Shown: positions 8,561 through 17,036 of the stretch, piece by piece | How the letters are laid out: each line of letters begins with the position of its first letter | Numbering within the stretch: the stretch's first letter is position 1 | Source: Aeromonas eucrenophila | GTDB taxonomy: Bacteria > Pseudomonadota > Gammaproteobacteria > Enterobacterales > Aeromonadaceae | NCBI RefSeq assembly: GCF_000819865.1 | Contig: NZ_CDDF01000011.1 | Coordinates: forward strand, 54,566 to 118,565 | Direction: 5' to 3' | DNA length: 64,000 nt | Program-made: the position numbers and the translations under genes | Notes under the pieces: model-generated | What the model was told of the DNA's origin: nothing | Databases searched by the model: none | The model's input: the letters and a program-made list of their open reading frames with translations, nothing else

Positions 8561-9535
8561 TTAATTCAGAATGGCTTCGGCTTGAGTGACCAGTTTTTTC
8601 AGAACGGTTCTGACGTGTTCTATCTGGCGAATGGCATCCTGTTTTTCTTGCGCCAGGCGCGCCGATAATAGCTCGGGAGCCGGCAAGGGGGTTTCACTCA
8701 TTTCACGCCACGGGATCCAGGGATCATTGCCCTCATCGCTGAACCGAAATGCCGGCGCATAATAATCCACTTCTTCTTCCAATCCGTAGGCGAGTACCTG
8801 AGGCGCATCGTCCCCCAAACAGATCAGCTGTTTCAACAGCTCTTCGAATGGCATATCCCCGGTCCCGGACGCGCATGCAATATGGCCGAGGCCAGTCCCT
8901 TCCTGAATTATTTTGGCATCCTTGATATGTACGTGGGCTATGTGGGGCGCCATGATCTGCAACGCCTCGAGAGGCTGCTCGTTGGCATTGATCATGTTGC
9001 CAAAATCAAATAACAGGGAGAGGGAATCGATGCCACTCTCCTGCACCAGCTGCACCAGCTCACCTGACTTCAGATCCTCATGCTGCTCTATGGTGAAGGA
9101 CAACGCCCGATGGCCGTGCTGCTGCCTGATATGCGCAAGGTCATCACGGATCCGCGCCAGCACAGACGATAGATGACCCTCATAGCGAGGATAGAAACGC
9201 AGCGAGGTGGCGCCTATCTTCTCGGCGACGGTGACAGCTTCATCGATCTCCGCCGGTACGGAGGAGCTGATCTCCAGGTTGATATCCAGCCCAAGTTGCT
9301 CGGCCTTGCGGCGAAAGGCCACCAGTTCCGGGTCGCTCAGGTGCTTCAGGGAACGGCTCTCTCCATCCAGGATATGGATCTTGACCCCGCGCAACCCCTG
9401 CTGATGGGCAATGTCCAGTAGATCGGCTGGCAAGATCTGCTCCAGACGCATGTTCATGTGGAAAGAATATGCGTGCAGATAGAGCGGCAGCGATCCCTGC
9501 CGCGCGAGGATTTTTCTGGCCTGAATTGCGTTCAT
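8561..9535 (-). CDS. yihM: Sugar-phosphate isomerase/epimerase-like TIM barrel YihM
   Basis: The 324-residue protein belongs to the xylose-isomerase-like TIM barrel (AP_endonuc_2) family. Visible metal or active-site type elements include FTIEQHEDLKSGE, LLFDFGNM and HVHIKDAK, consistent with the Glu/Asp/His metal set of the fold. The order regulator-isomerase-MFS matches E. coli yihL-yihM-yihN, which is the main basis for the name. The reaction is unknown. The ATG at 9535 follows a GAGG element; longer starts lack one. It begins 10 bp after the yihL stop. Confidence 0.82.
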   Translation of the reverse strand: MNAIQARKILARQGSLPLYLHAYSFHMNMRLEQILPADLLDIAHQQGLRGVKIHILDGESRSLKHLSDPELVAFRRKAEQLGLDINLEISSSVPAEIDEAVTVAEKIGATSLRFYPRYEGHLSSVLARIRDDLAHIRQQHGHRALSFTIEQHEDLKSGELVQLVQESGIDSLSLLFDFGNMINANEQPLEALQIMAPHIAHVHIKDAKIIQEGTGLGHIACASGTGDMPFEELLKQLICLGDDAPQVLAYGLEEEVDYYAPAFRFSDEGNDPWIPWREMSETPLPAPELLSARLAQEKQDAIRQIEHVRTVLKKLVTQAEAILN

Positions 9536-9545
9536 ATTTACAACC

Positions 9546-10256
9546 TCACAGATGAATAACAAAGTCCACAGACTCAAAACGCCAATATTCGATATCGATA
9601 TGCACTACGACACCGTCCACATTCGCTCTGTGCTTTTCGACGAGAATGGCGGGCGATCCGGGAGCACAACCCAGATGCCGGCAAATATCCGCACCAATCC
9701 GAATGGGACTGAAGGTGAGGTGCTTGGTTTTCACAGTCTGAGCAAAACGGGTTTGCCACAGCGTCTGCAGAGAGTCGTTGCCGATATGATCGATAAAGTC
9801 GGGGGCATAGTCGGGATGAATATAAGTCTCGTGATAAAACACCAGGTGTTCGTCCAGGGCGCCCCAACCGGTTATCTTATATATAGATTTCCTCTCTTCG
9901 CCGAAGAAAAGAGTCGCGAAACGCGCCTCATATTCAACAAGACGCTCTTTGCTTAAATATCCCCAACTGGGAACACGCCCCTGCTCCTCGGCGGCGATAC
10001 GAAAGCTGGATGAAGATTTCGGATTATAAATAAAGCGAGCGGGCGTCATAAACCAGCCGCGACGATCCTTTCTAAAAATGACCGAGTCTGATTCCAGGCT
10101 CAATAATGCCTGTCTGAGTGTCATCCGCTTCACATTGAGCGCTTCACATAATGCTCGCTCGGATGGCAACTTGCTGCCGGCAGCCAATCGGTGATCGGCT
10201 ATCCATTTATCCAGCGCTACTTTAGCGACTTCAACGGTATATATGGTGTTTGACAT
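9546..10256 (-). CDS. yihL: GntR/HutC-type transcriptional regulator YihL
   Basis: The 236-residue protein has an N-terminal winged helix (LPSERALCEALNVKRMTLRQ, residues about 30-50) and a C-terminal UTRA ligand domain ending in VVHIDIEYWRFESVDFVIHL. Length and layout match E. coli YihL. It should sense a sugar phosphate or similar ligand and control yihLMN. The ATG at 10256 is chosen because AGGTG lies at correct spacing; the GTG at 10259 would be too close. A HutC-type palindrome sits 16 bp upstream, which suggests autoregulation. Confidence 0.88.
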   Translation of the reverse strand: MSNTIYTVEVAKVALDKWIADHRLAAGSKLPSERALCEALNVKRMTLRQALLSLESDSVIFRKDRRGWFMTPARFIYNPKSSSSFRIAAEEQGRVPSWGYLSKERLVEYEARFATLFFGEERKSIYKITGWGALDEHLVFYHETYIHPDYAPDFIDHIGNDSLQTLWQTRFAQTVKTKHLTFSPIRIGADICRHLGCAPGSPAILVEKHRANVDGVVVHIDIEYWRFESVDFVIHL

Positions 10257-10665
10257 CACTCACCTGAATGTTGGTTTAAACCAGATTGCGAGACAGTACT
10301 CCCTCGCCCCCAAAGCCGGCAACAACGACTCGAGGTCATGATGTCAAAATGTGATTTCACTCTCAGTGCCAGCGGCGTTTACAAACGGGATCGCATGAAA
10401 TGGAGGGCTGTCACAGCCAAAAGAGTCTCTATGGAAACCCTGCTCTGCCGTCAGATAATCCCGATGCAAAGTACCCAACCCGAACCTCAGAGCCGGCGTT
10501 CGAAGCGAGAAACCGACTTTCAATGATCCGGCAGGGCCATCGCCGGACCGCCCCCGGACGCAAGCATCGACAGTGCCTGCATTTCCCATGGTATGAAATT
10601 TCGTTTGGACCGGTTTTGCAGTATTCTTGGCCGCAGACAATTGCCCAACAGGATAGTGCCCGTTC
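10257..10665. other. Divergent intergenic region yihL / GGDEF-EAL gene
   Basis: This stretch of about 410 bp holds the yihL promoter and operator and the promoter for the rightward c-di-GMP gene. Short frames in it show no recognisable protein. Apart from the palindrome at 10272-10283 I see nothing specific. Confidence 0.5.
10272..10283. promoter_or_regulatory. Candidate YihL (HutC-family) operator
   Basis: TGGTTTAAACCA is a perfect 12-bp palindrome. It contains GTTTAAAC, which fits the HutC-subfamily consensus GT-N-TA-N-AC, and it lies 16 bp upstream of the yihL start. Confidence 0.6.
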
Positions 10666-13608
10666 ATGTCGTCTACCGCGCTCAGTCATCTCCCGACCGC
10701 CAGCCAGGCGCCGCTGTTCTTTCGCCTGGATACCCGCAGCCAACGGCTGGTCGCCCTGACCGATGTGATGCAGACGCCGCTCCACTGGCTCGATGAGCCA
10801 AGAAGCGCCTGGCCGGCCCAGTTGCCGGATGCCTTGCGCCAGCCCATAGAGCAGCGGCTCGCCAGCGGCCAGGGCGGCAAGCTGTTGCTGCGCTTTGCCG
10901 ATCTGCAGTGGCATATCTCCCTTTCCCACGAACAAGACGCCTTCTGGCTCATCTGCCTGCAGACCCAGCGCCAGGAGAGCGCGGCCAACCTGTCGTTGCA
11001 ACTGCCCCGCCTGAGCCAGATGGCCAGCCAGCAGCAGTACACCGCCATGCTGGAGAGCCTCAAGGAGTGCCTCGGCGCCGATCGCCTCATCCTCTGGCAC
11101 TACCAGGCCAATGGCCCGCTTGGCAGCGAACAGCTGACCCCGGTTTTCACCCTGGGAGTCCCTTCCCTCGGGGCCATCCGGGGGGACAGTCGCTATATCC
11201 GCGCCCTGCGTACCCGCGGCGCCCTGAGCTTCTCCGAGGCGGCCCATCAACCCATGCTGAGCCAGCATTATTACCTGGCTGATGCCAATGTTTGCTCCCG
11301 CCTGGATGGTGCCTTGCTGGAGCAGGAGAAGCTCATCGGGGTGCTCAGCCTCGAGTTCGTCGAGACGCTCCTGCCGAGCGAGGAGACGCTGCAACTGGTG
11401 CGCCACTGCGCCCAATTGCTGGGTCACTGGCAACCTGAGCCGCCGGCGACCGAGACAGCGGCCATCTCCCTGCCCGCCGACGCCCTGAGCTGCAAGACCG
11501 GCAACGACTATTGCCGCGCCCTGCTCGGCTGGGCCATGGCCAGTTGCGGGGCCCGCATCGGCTGGATAGGTGAATTTCAGCCCCGCGGTCAGGATCTCTG
11601 GATCATCCCACGCTGCGTCCTGTCGGGGGAGACCTTCTCCACCGTCAGACCCATCCGGATGGACATGGGACCAGGCCGGGAGATCTTCCAGCACGGCCAG
11701 AGTCTCTACGTGGATGACTTGCCCCTGCGCTACCCCCAGGCCAGCCAACTGCTGGCCCTCGATGCCAAGGCCTATGTCGGCATCCCCCTCCATGGCCCGA
11801 ACGGCGCCCCTCTGGGCCAGCTCACCCTGCTGCTCGATGGCCCGCTCGCCGACCCCATGCCCCTGCTCGACGCCCTCGACAGTCAGCGTGAGCGGGCCGC
11901 CATCGAGCTGCAACGCCTCGCCAATGACGATGCCCTGCGTCTGGCCGAAGTGGCCTTCAACACCCACGACGGTCTGCTGGTGATGGATCACAGCGGCATC
12001 ATTCTCAAGGTCAACGACTCTTTCAGCCGCATCACAGGTTTCGAGGCGGATGAGGTGATCGGCTTTCACATCGGCACCCTGCGCCCGACCTACTACGGCG
12101 ACAGCCTCAAAGATGACGTCACCGCCGCCGTCAACGAGCAGGAGTACTGGCTCGGTGAGGAGCAGTGCCTGCACAAGGCTGGCCAGCTCTTCCCGGTCCG
12201 GCTCATGGTCAGCGGCGTCAAGGATGAGGCCGGCGAGATCAGCCACTTCGTCTGCAGCTTCCACGACATCACCAGTGAGAAGGAGGCCGCACGCCACATC
12301 GAGCGGCTCGCCTATTACGACGATCTGAGCGATCTCTACAACAGGCGCAGCCTGAACGACATCATGCAGCGCACCTTGCAGAGCCCCAGTGGTCAATGGG
12401 GCGCCTTGCTGCTGCTCGATCTCGACAACTTCAAGTCGATCAACGACTCCCTCGGCCACGCCTGCGGCGATCTGCTGCTGCAGGCCGTGGTGGCGCGGCT
12501 CAAGTCCCTGCCACAGGAGAACCTGGTGCTGGCCCGGACCTCGGGGGACGAGTTCGCCCTGCTGTTCACGGCACTCGGCCAGGGTTATGTCACCGCCAAG
12601 ATCCTGGCGGAGCATTTCGCCCGCGAGCTGATGGGCATCTTCCGCAATCCGTTCGACATCGGCGATCACAAGCTGCACTGCAGCGCCTCCGTGGGGATCA
12701 GCCTCTTCTGCGGCGATGACAGGGATCATTTGATCCTGATGCAGCAGGCCGATACCGCCGTGCACATGGCCAAACGCGCGGGGCAAGGCAACTATGTGTT
12801 CTTCAGCGAGGCCATGGCGGAGAAGGAGAAGAACAAGCTTTCCCTGAGCAACCAGCTGCGCGATGCCCTGCGCAACAACGAGCTGGTGCTGCATTATCAA
12901 CCCCAATACAGGGTCGACAACGGCAGCCTGTCCGGGATAGAGGCCCTGCTGCGCTGGCAGAAGGCCGACGGCACCATGGTGCCCCCCGGTGAGTTCATCC
13001 CCATCGCCGAGGAGACCACCCTCATCCAGGAGATAGGCTACTGGGTGATGAAGACCGCCTGTGCCCAGTACAGTTTTTGGCTCAACAACGGCCTCGTCAT
13101 TCCCCATCTGTCGGTCAACGTCAGCGCCCGCCAGTTCCACACCGCCGGCTTCGTGCAACAGGTAGAGTACATACTGCGCGACACCGGCGTGCCCCCCTCC
13201 CGCCTGCTGCTGGAGGTGACCGAGTCAGTGGTGCTGGAAAACCGGCTGGACAGCATCGCCAAGATCCGCCAGCTCAAGGCGCTCGGCATCCTGATCTCCA
13301 TCGACGATTTCGGCACCGGTTATTCCTCCCTCGCTTATTTGCGCGATCTACCGGCCGATGAGGTCAAACTGGATAGAAGCTTCATCCAGACGCTGGTGCA
13401 CAGCGAGCAGGACAGGGCCATCGTCAAGGCGATCCTGGACTTGGCCAAGGTGTTTCGCTTCACCGTGACCGCCGAAGGGGTGGAAGATGAGGAGCAGCTG
13501 GATGTCCTCAAGCAGCTGGGATGCCAGCACTATCAGGGCTTCCTGACCAGCCGTCCGCTCGCGGTCAAGGCACTGGAGGCGCTGCTGGGCAACGCCAGAC
13601 CGGGCTAA
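10666..13608 (+). CDS. GAF/PAS/GGDEF/EAL cyclic-di-GMP signalling protein
   Basis: The 980-residue soluble protein has a likely GAF-type region at about 125-265, a second GAF-like region at about 280-420 and a PAS domain at about 425-545 (VNDSFSRITGFEADEVIGFH). A GGDEF domain has the motif SGDEF at 626-630, and an EAL domain starts at E759 (EALLRW, then DDFGTGYSSLAYL and TAEGVEDEEQL). The EAL motifs look complete, so phosphodiesterase activity is likely. The SGDEF variant is often active, but no RxxD inhibitory site precedes it. There are no transmembrane segments, so it probably senses a cytoplasmic signal. It stands alone between yihL and pflA. Confidence 0.93.
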   Translation: MSSTALSHLPTASQAPLFFRLDTRSQRLVALTDVMQTPLHWLDEPRSAWPAQLPDALRQPIEQRLASGQGGKLLLRFADLQWHISLSHEQDAFWLICLQTQRQESAANLSLQLPRLSQMASQQQYTAMLESLKECLGADRLILWHYQANGPLGSEQLTPVFTLGVPSLGAIRGDSRYIRALRTRGALSFSEAAHQPMLSQHYYLADANVCSRLDGALLEQEKLIGVLSLEFVETLLPSEETLQLVRHCAQLLGHWQPEPPATETAAISLPADALSCKTGNDYCRALLGWAMASCGARIGWIGEFQPRGQDLWIIPRCVLSGETFSTVRPIRMDMGPGREIFQHGQSLYVDDLPLRYPQASQLLALDAKAYVGIPLHGPNGAPLGQLTLLLDGPLADPMPLLDALDSQRERAAIELQRLANDDALRLAEVAFNTHDGLLVMDHSGIILKVNDSFSRITGFEADEVIGFHIGTLRPTYYGDSLKDDVTAAVNEQEYWLGEEQCLHKAGQLFPVRLMVSGVKDEAGEISHFVCSFHDITSEKEAARHIERLAYYDDLSDLYNRRSLNDIMQRTLQSPSGQWGALLLLDLDNFKSINDSLGHACGDLLLQAVVARLKSLPQENLVLARTSGDEFALLFTALGQGYVTAKILAEHFARELMGIFRNPFDIGDHKLHCSASVGISLFCGDDRDHLILMQQADTAVHMAKRAGQGNYVFFSEAMAEKEKNKLSLSNQLRDALRNNELVLHYQPQYRVDNGSLSGIEALLRWQKADGTMVPPGEFIPIAEETTLIQEIGYWVMKTACAQYSFWLNNGLVIPHLSVNVSARQFHTAGFVQQVEYILRDTGVPPSRLLLEVTESVVLENRLDSIAKIRQLKALGILISIDDFGTGYSSLAYLRDLPADEVKLDRSFIQTLVHSEQDRAIVKAILDLAKVFRFTVTAEGVEDEEQLDVLKQLGCQHYQGFLTSRPLAVKALEALLGNARPG

Positions 13609-13683
13609 ACAGGTAGGATTTATAGGGCTTTTTGTAATAAAATAACGACCGCTCGCACCCTGCCAGAACAATTGGAGTCGTCT

Positions 13684-14532
13684 ATGTCAATCATTAACCG
13701 GATCCCTGCCGTCGAAGTCAGCGGCTCTGCCGACAGGAAAGTGGCTAATCCCCGGATCCCTGCCGCCACCGTTAGCGACGCCAGCAATACCGAAGTCATT
13801 GGCCGGATCCATTCCATCGAGACCTGCGGCACCGTCGATGGCCCCGGCATCCGCTTCATCGTGTTCATGCAGGGCTGCCTGATGCGCTGCAAGTATTGCC
13901 ACAACCGGGATACCTGGGACACCCAGGGCGGCCGCGAGGTCACAGTGCCCGAGCTGATGCAGGATCTCACCAGCTACCGCCACTTCATGAATGCCTCAGG
14001 CGGCGGCGTCACTGCCTCCGGCGGGGAGGCCATGCTGCAGCAGGAGTTCATCGCCGAGTTGTTCGCCGCCTGCCAGGCGCAGGGGATCCACACCTGTCTC
14101 GATACCAACGGCTTCGTGCGCCACTACGACGAGCTGCTCGATAGGGTGCTCGACAACACCGACCTGGTGCTGCTCGACATCAAGCAGATCAACGATGAGA
14201 AGCACATACCGCTGACCCACGTCAGCAACAAATACACCCTGGAATTTGCGCGCTACCTGGCGGCCAGGGGCCAGACCATGTGGATCCGCTACGTGGTGGT
14301 GCCCACCTGGTCCGACGATGACGAGAGCGCCGAGGGACTCGGCCAGTTCATCGCCGAGCTGGGTGACTGCGTCGAGAAGGTGGAGCTGCTGCCCTATCAC
14401 GAGCTTGGCAAACACAAGTGGGATGTGCTGGGCGATCATTATGATCTCACCGGGATCAAGCCCCCCAGCAAGGAGACCATGGACAGGGTCCAGGCCATCC
14501 TCGGCAAGTACCACCCCAACGTCAAATATTGA
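13684..14532 (+). CDS. pflA: Pyruvate formate-lyase 1-activating enzyme
   Basis: This radical-SAM enzyme installs the glycyl radical on pyruvate formate-lyase during anaerobic growth. The 4Fe-4S cysteines C65, C69 and C72 (GCLMRCKYC) are present, and the sequence from residue 38 onward ([37 protein letters not shown]) matches E. coli PflA closely. At 282 residues it is about 36 longer than the 246-residue E. coli enzyme because of an N-terminal extension made of imperfect repeats. The ATG at 13684 follows GGAG. No pflB or focA is adjacent, which is unlike enterobacteria. A terminator follows directly. Confidence 0.93.
   Translation: MSIINRIPAVEVSGSADRKVANPRIPAATVSDASNTEVIGRIHSIETCGTVDGPGIRFIVFMQGCLMRCKYCHNRDTWDTQGGREVTVPELMQDLTSYRHFMNASGGGVTASGGEAMLQQEFIAELFAACQAQGIHTCLDTNGFVRHYDELLDRVLDNTDLVLLDIKQINDEKHIPLTHVSNKYTLEFARYLAARGQTMWIRYVVVPTWSDDDESAEGLGQFIAELGDCVEKVELLPYHELGKHKWDVLGDHYDLTGIKPPSKETMDRVQAILGKYHPNVKY
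13698..13810 (+). repeat. In-frame imperfect repeats at the pflA 5' end
   Basis: CCGGATCCCTGCCG occurs at 13698-13711 and 13752-13765, and CCGGATCC again at 13803-13810. The spacings of 54 and 51 bp keep frame. They encode the successive RIPAV, RIPAA and RIHSI segments, the last being the conserved PflA start, so the extension looks like tandem duplication of the gene's beginning. Confidence 0.7.
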
Positions 14533-14534
14533 AG

Positions 14535-14567
14535 AAAAGGGCTGACCCAACAGGGTCAGCCCTTTTT
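14535..14567 (+). terminator. Terminator after pflA
   Basis: Strong stem AAGGGCTGACCC / GGGTCAGCCCTT with an AACA loop and a T run. Confidence 0.85.
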
Positions 14568-14628
14568 CTGCGCCATCCCGAGGATGGCCATCGTTCACCC
14601 GCAATCGGTAACGCGCAAAGGACATGCC

Positions 14629-15270
14629 ATGACTGAAGGACAAGTCGCCGCCCTCCTGCTCTGGCTGGTGCTGCTCGCATTCAGCCTGCGTGGCTCCCTG
14701 CTACGAACCCTGCATGACAACCCCCTCTATCAGCATCTCTGCTTGGGAGGCGCCATCGCACTGGTGCCGCTCTGGTATCTGCGGGCCGGCCTGCACGAAG
14801 GGCTGGAGATCCATTTTCTCGGCCTCACCAGCCTGACCCTGCTGCTGGGCTGGCGCCTCGCCCTGCTGGCCCCCTGCCTCACCCTGCTGATCCTCGGCTA
14901 TTTTGGCGTCACGAATCTGGCAGACTTCGGTTGGCAGGCACTCATCGACATAGGCTTGCCGGTGGCCACCAGCTGGCTGTTGTTCCTGGGGAGCTGGGCC
15001 TGGATGCCCCGCCACCTGTTCGTCTATCTGTTCGTGGCCGCCTTCCTCGGCGGGGCGCTGAGCATCTCGGTCAAGATGATCGCCAGTGCCCTGCTGATGG
15101 GACTGGATGAGCGCTACAGCTGGCAGGTGATCAGCGCAGACTACCTCTCCATCTGGCCGCTGCTGCTCTTCCCCGAGGCGCTGCTCAACGGCATGGCCAT
15201 GACCCTGCTCGCCGTCTACCGCCCCCACTGGGTCAACACCTTCTTCGATCGGGAATATCTGGGGCGTTGA
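14629..15270 (+). CDS. CbiM-like / COG3235-type integral membrane protein
   Basis: The 213-residue protein has six or seven hydrophobic helices. It resembles uncharacterised gammaproteobacterial membrane proteins that are often annotated as energy-coupling-factor permease or CbiM-like. The central segment LADFGWQALIDIGLPVATSW and the end LFPEALLNGMAMTLLAVYRP are typical. A role in metal (cobalt or nickel) uptake is only a family-level guess, and no ATPase or other transport gene adjoins it. The ATG at 14629 has an AAGGA element; the longer in-frame start would overlap the upstream terminator region. It is a single-gene unit bounded by terminators on both sides. Confidence 0.65.
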   Translation: MTEGQVAALLLWLVLLAFSLRGSLLRTLHDNPLYQHLCLGGAIALVPLWYLRAGLHEGLEIHFLGLTSLTLLLGWRLALLAPCLTLLILGYFGVTNLADFGWQALIDIGLPVATSWLLFLGSWAWMPRHLFVYLFVAAFLGGALSISVKMIASALLMGLDERYSWQVISADYLSIWPLLLFPEALLNGMAMTLLAVYRPHWVNTFFDREYLGR

Positions 15271-15299
15271 CCGCGCAGCGCAAACCACAAAACACCCAC

Positions 15300-15327
15300 A
15301 AAAAAGCCCGCGACTGCGGGCTTTTTT
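15300..15327. terminator. Bidirectional terminator
   Basis: AAAAAGCCCGC-GACT-GCGGGCTTTTTT. It serves the membrane-protein gene and the converging amino-acid transport operon. Confidence 0.85.
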
Positions 15328-15349
15328 GTCTCTGATTTTTCGTACCCGG

Positions 15350-16042
15350 TTACACGGTACGGGGGCGCAAATGGGCGTGCCAGCGGGCTTCCCACTTCTT
15401 GAACAGCCAGACGATGACGAAGGTCAGCAGCATGTAGAGCAGGCCCGCAGTCAGGAAAGCCTCGAACGGGCTGTAGTAGCGGGAGTTGATGATCCGCGCC
15501 GCGCCGGTGAGATCGACGATGGTGATGATCCCCGCCACCGCCGAGCCCTGCAGCATGAAGATCACCTCGTTGCTGTAGGCGGGCAGCGCACGGCGAAACG
15601 AGTTCGGCAATATGATCCGCGTGAGCGTCTGCCAGCGGGTCATGCCGAAGGCGTTGGCCGCCTCGATCTGGCCCTTTGGCATGTTCAGCACGGCGCCACG
15701 CACGATCTCGGCGGTGTAGGCACCGGTGTTGAGGGTGAACGCCAGCAGGGCGCAGAACCAGGCCTGGGCGAACAGCTCCCAGGCGGCGCTGTTCTTGAGC
15801 CACTCCCACTGGGCGGCGCCGTAGTAGATGATGAACAGCTGCACCAAGAGCGGGGTGCCACGGAAGAAGTAGATATAGGCCCAGATCGGCCCCTTGATCA
15901 GCCAGTTGCGGCTATTGCGCAGTATCCCCATGGGCACGGCCAATGCCAGGCCGAGCACGAGGGACGCCGCCACCAGCAGTACTGTGGTGTAGAGCCCCTC
16001 CCAGTAGGTGGGCCACTCTTTGAGAATGATTGAGAAATCCAT
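15350..16042 (-). CDS. hisM: Basic amino-acid ABC transporter permease, HisM/ArtM type
   Basis: This 230-residue inner-membrane permease has about five transmembrane helices. The cytoplasmic EAA loop that contacts the ATPase is visible as EAANAFGMTRWQTLTRIILP, and the family start IYFFRGTPLLVQLF is present. It is the last gene of a leftward operon (ATPase, binding protein, HisQ-type, HisM-type permease) and begins 3 bp after the hisQ stop. The gene name reflects family membership; the substrate could be histidine, lysine, arginine or ornithine. Confidence 0.85.
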   Translation of the reverse strand: MDFSIILKEWPTYWEGLYTTVLLVAASLVLGLALAVPMGILRNSRNWLIKGPIWAYIYFFRGTPLLVQLFIIYYGAAQWEWLKNSAAWELFAQAWFCALLAFTLNTGAYTAEIVRGAVLNMPKGQIEAANAFGMTRWQTLTRIILPNSFRRALPAYSNEVIFMLQGSAVAGIITIVDLTGAARIINSRYYSPFEAFLTAGLLYMLLTFVIVWLFKKWEARWHAHLRPRTV

Positions 16043-16045
16043 GGC

Positions 16046-16786
16046 TTACCTCGTCTTGATCGCGTAGTGACGCTCGGCCCATTTCAGCGCCGAAGTAGAG
16101 ACCGCGGTGAAGATCAGGAAGATAAGCGCCACCGCCATGTAGAAGGTGAAGGGCTGCTGGGTCGAACCCGCCGCCAAGGACGCTTTGCGCACCATGTCAT
16201 CGAGCCCGATGATGGAGACCAGCGCCGTGGTCTTGAGCAGCACCAGCCAGTTGTTGCCAAAGCCCGGCAGAGCGTGACGCATCATCTGCGGGAACAGGAT
16301 CCGCACAAACACCTGGGTCGCTCTCATGCCGAAGGCGCGCGCCGCCTCGAGCTCTCCCTTGTCCACCGCCAGGATGGCGCCGCGGAAAGTCTCGGTCATG
16401 TAGGCGCCGAAGATGAAGCCGATGGTGGCGACCCCGGCCGCGAAGGGGCTGATGTCGATGTAATCCGGCAGCAGCGAGACCCACTCCTGGTTGGGATCGC
16501 TCGCCAGCAGGTAGTTGTTGTAGCTCTCGTTGATCCAGGTGCAGAGGTTGTTGATCAGCACCTGACCGCCGAAGAACAGCAGCATCATCAGCACCAGATC
16601 CGGGATGCCGCGAATGACGGTGGTGTAGGCGGTGGCGATGCCGCGCGCCCATTTGTAGGGGGAGAGTTTGGCCAGCGCGCCCAGCATGCCGAGCAGCAGG
16701 GCCAGCAGCAGGGAGGCCAGCGCGACCTCCAGGGTGACCCAGGCGCCCTCCAGCAGAGAGTGTTCGTATCCTTTCAAATCAAACAT
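16046..16786 (-). CDS. hisQ: Basic amino-acid ABC transporter permease, HisQ type
   Basis: The 246-residue permease partners the HisM-type protein. It carries TVIRGIPDLVLMMLLFFGGQ near the N-terminus and the EAA loop EAARAFGMRATQVFVRILFP. The start at 16786 (MFDLKGYEHS) is preferred because GGAG lies 6 nt upstream; an ATG at 16798 has no ribosome-binding site. Immediately upstream is an imperfect second copy of this initiation region (see the repeat at 16845-16883). The gene is separated from hisJ by about 230 bp that contain these duplications. Confidence 0.85.
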   Translation of the reverse strand: MFDLKGYEHSLLEGAWVTLEVALASLLLALLLGMLGALAKLSPYKWARGIATAYTTVIRGIPDLVLMMLLFFGGQVLINNLCTWINESYNNYLLASDPNQEWVSLLPDYIDISPFAAGVATIGFIFGAYMTETFRGAILAVDKGELEAARAFGMRATQVFVRILFPQMMRHALPGFGNNWLVLLKTTALVSIIGLDDMVRKASLAAGSTQQPFTFYMAVALIFLIFTAVSTSALKWAERHYAIKTR

Positions 16787-16844
16787 AGGCAGCTCCATTG
16801 CAACAACTGACTGGGTTCGTCTCTCCAATACAAGAGGCCCCATA

Positions 16845-16883
16845 TTCTTTTAAATCAACCACATGCAGCTCCATTGCAATTAA
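16845..16883 (-). repeat. Imperfect second copy of the hisQ start region
   Basis: Reading leftward, the sequence at about 16883-16845 (TTGCAATGGAGCTGC followed by a GTTGATTTAAAAGAATA stretch) repeats the region at about 16807-16770 that starts hisQ (TTGCAATGGAGCTGC, then TTTGATTTGAAAGGATA). The upstream copy opens a short frame of about 31 codons from an ATG at 16874. That frame begins MELHVVDLKEYG and ends overlapping the hisQ start. It may be a vestige or a translated leader. Confidence 0.6.
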
Positions 16884-16973
16884 GCAGGCCCGTCACTTCC
16901 GGCGGGAGGCAACGGGCCCTATGACGCATCGTCCGGTGACGCCGCTTCGCGGCTAATCGAACTTACGGCGCTC

Positions 16974-17036
16974 GCCGTACACGTCTTCTCTCTATTTGTT
17001 GCCGTAAACGTCTTTTCGTTATTCGCCGTAAACGTC
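16974..17036 (-). repeat. Triplicated hisJ 3'-end sequence
   Basis: The motif GCCGTAAACGTC, which encodes the last FDVYG residues of HisJ, occurs inside the gene at 17025-17036, again at 17001-17012, and with one change (GCCGTACACGTC) at 16974-16985. The spacings are 24 and 27 bp. The two extra copies lie downstream of the stop codon. Confidence 0.65.

Noticed and set aside
7255-10256. Sulfoquinovose pathway
   Set aside because: yihLMN alone are present. None of the sulfoquinovose enzymes (YihS, YihT, YihU, YihV, YihQ) or the outer-membrane channel is in the window.
10429-13158. 909-codon open frame opposite the GGDEF/EAL gene
   Set aside because: It lies fully antisense to a gene with clear domains. 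Its translation is His/Gln/Gly-rich with no recognisable motif, a usual artefact of GC-rich coding DNA.
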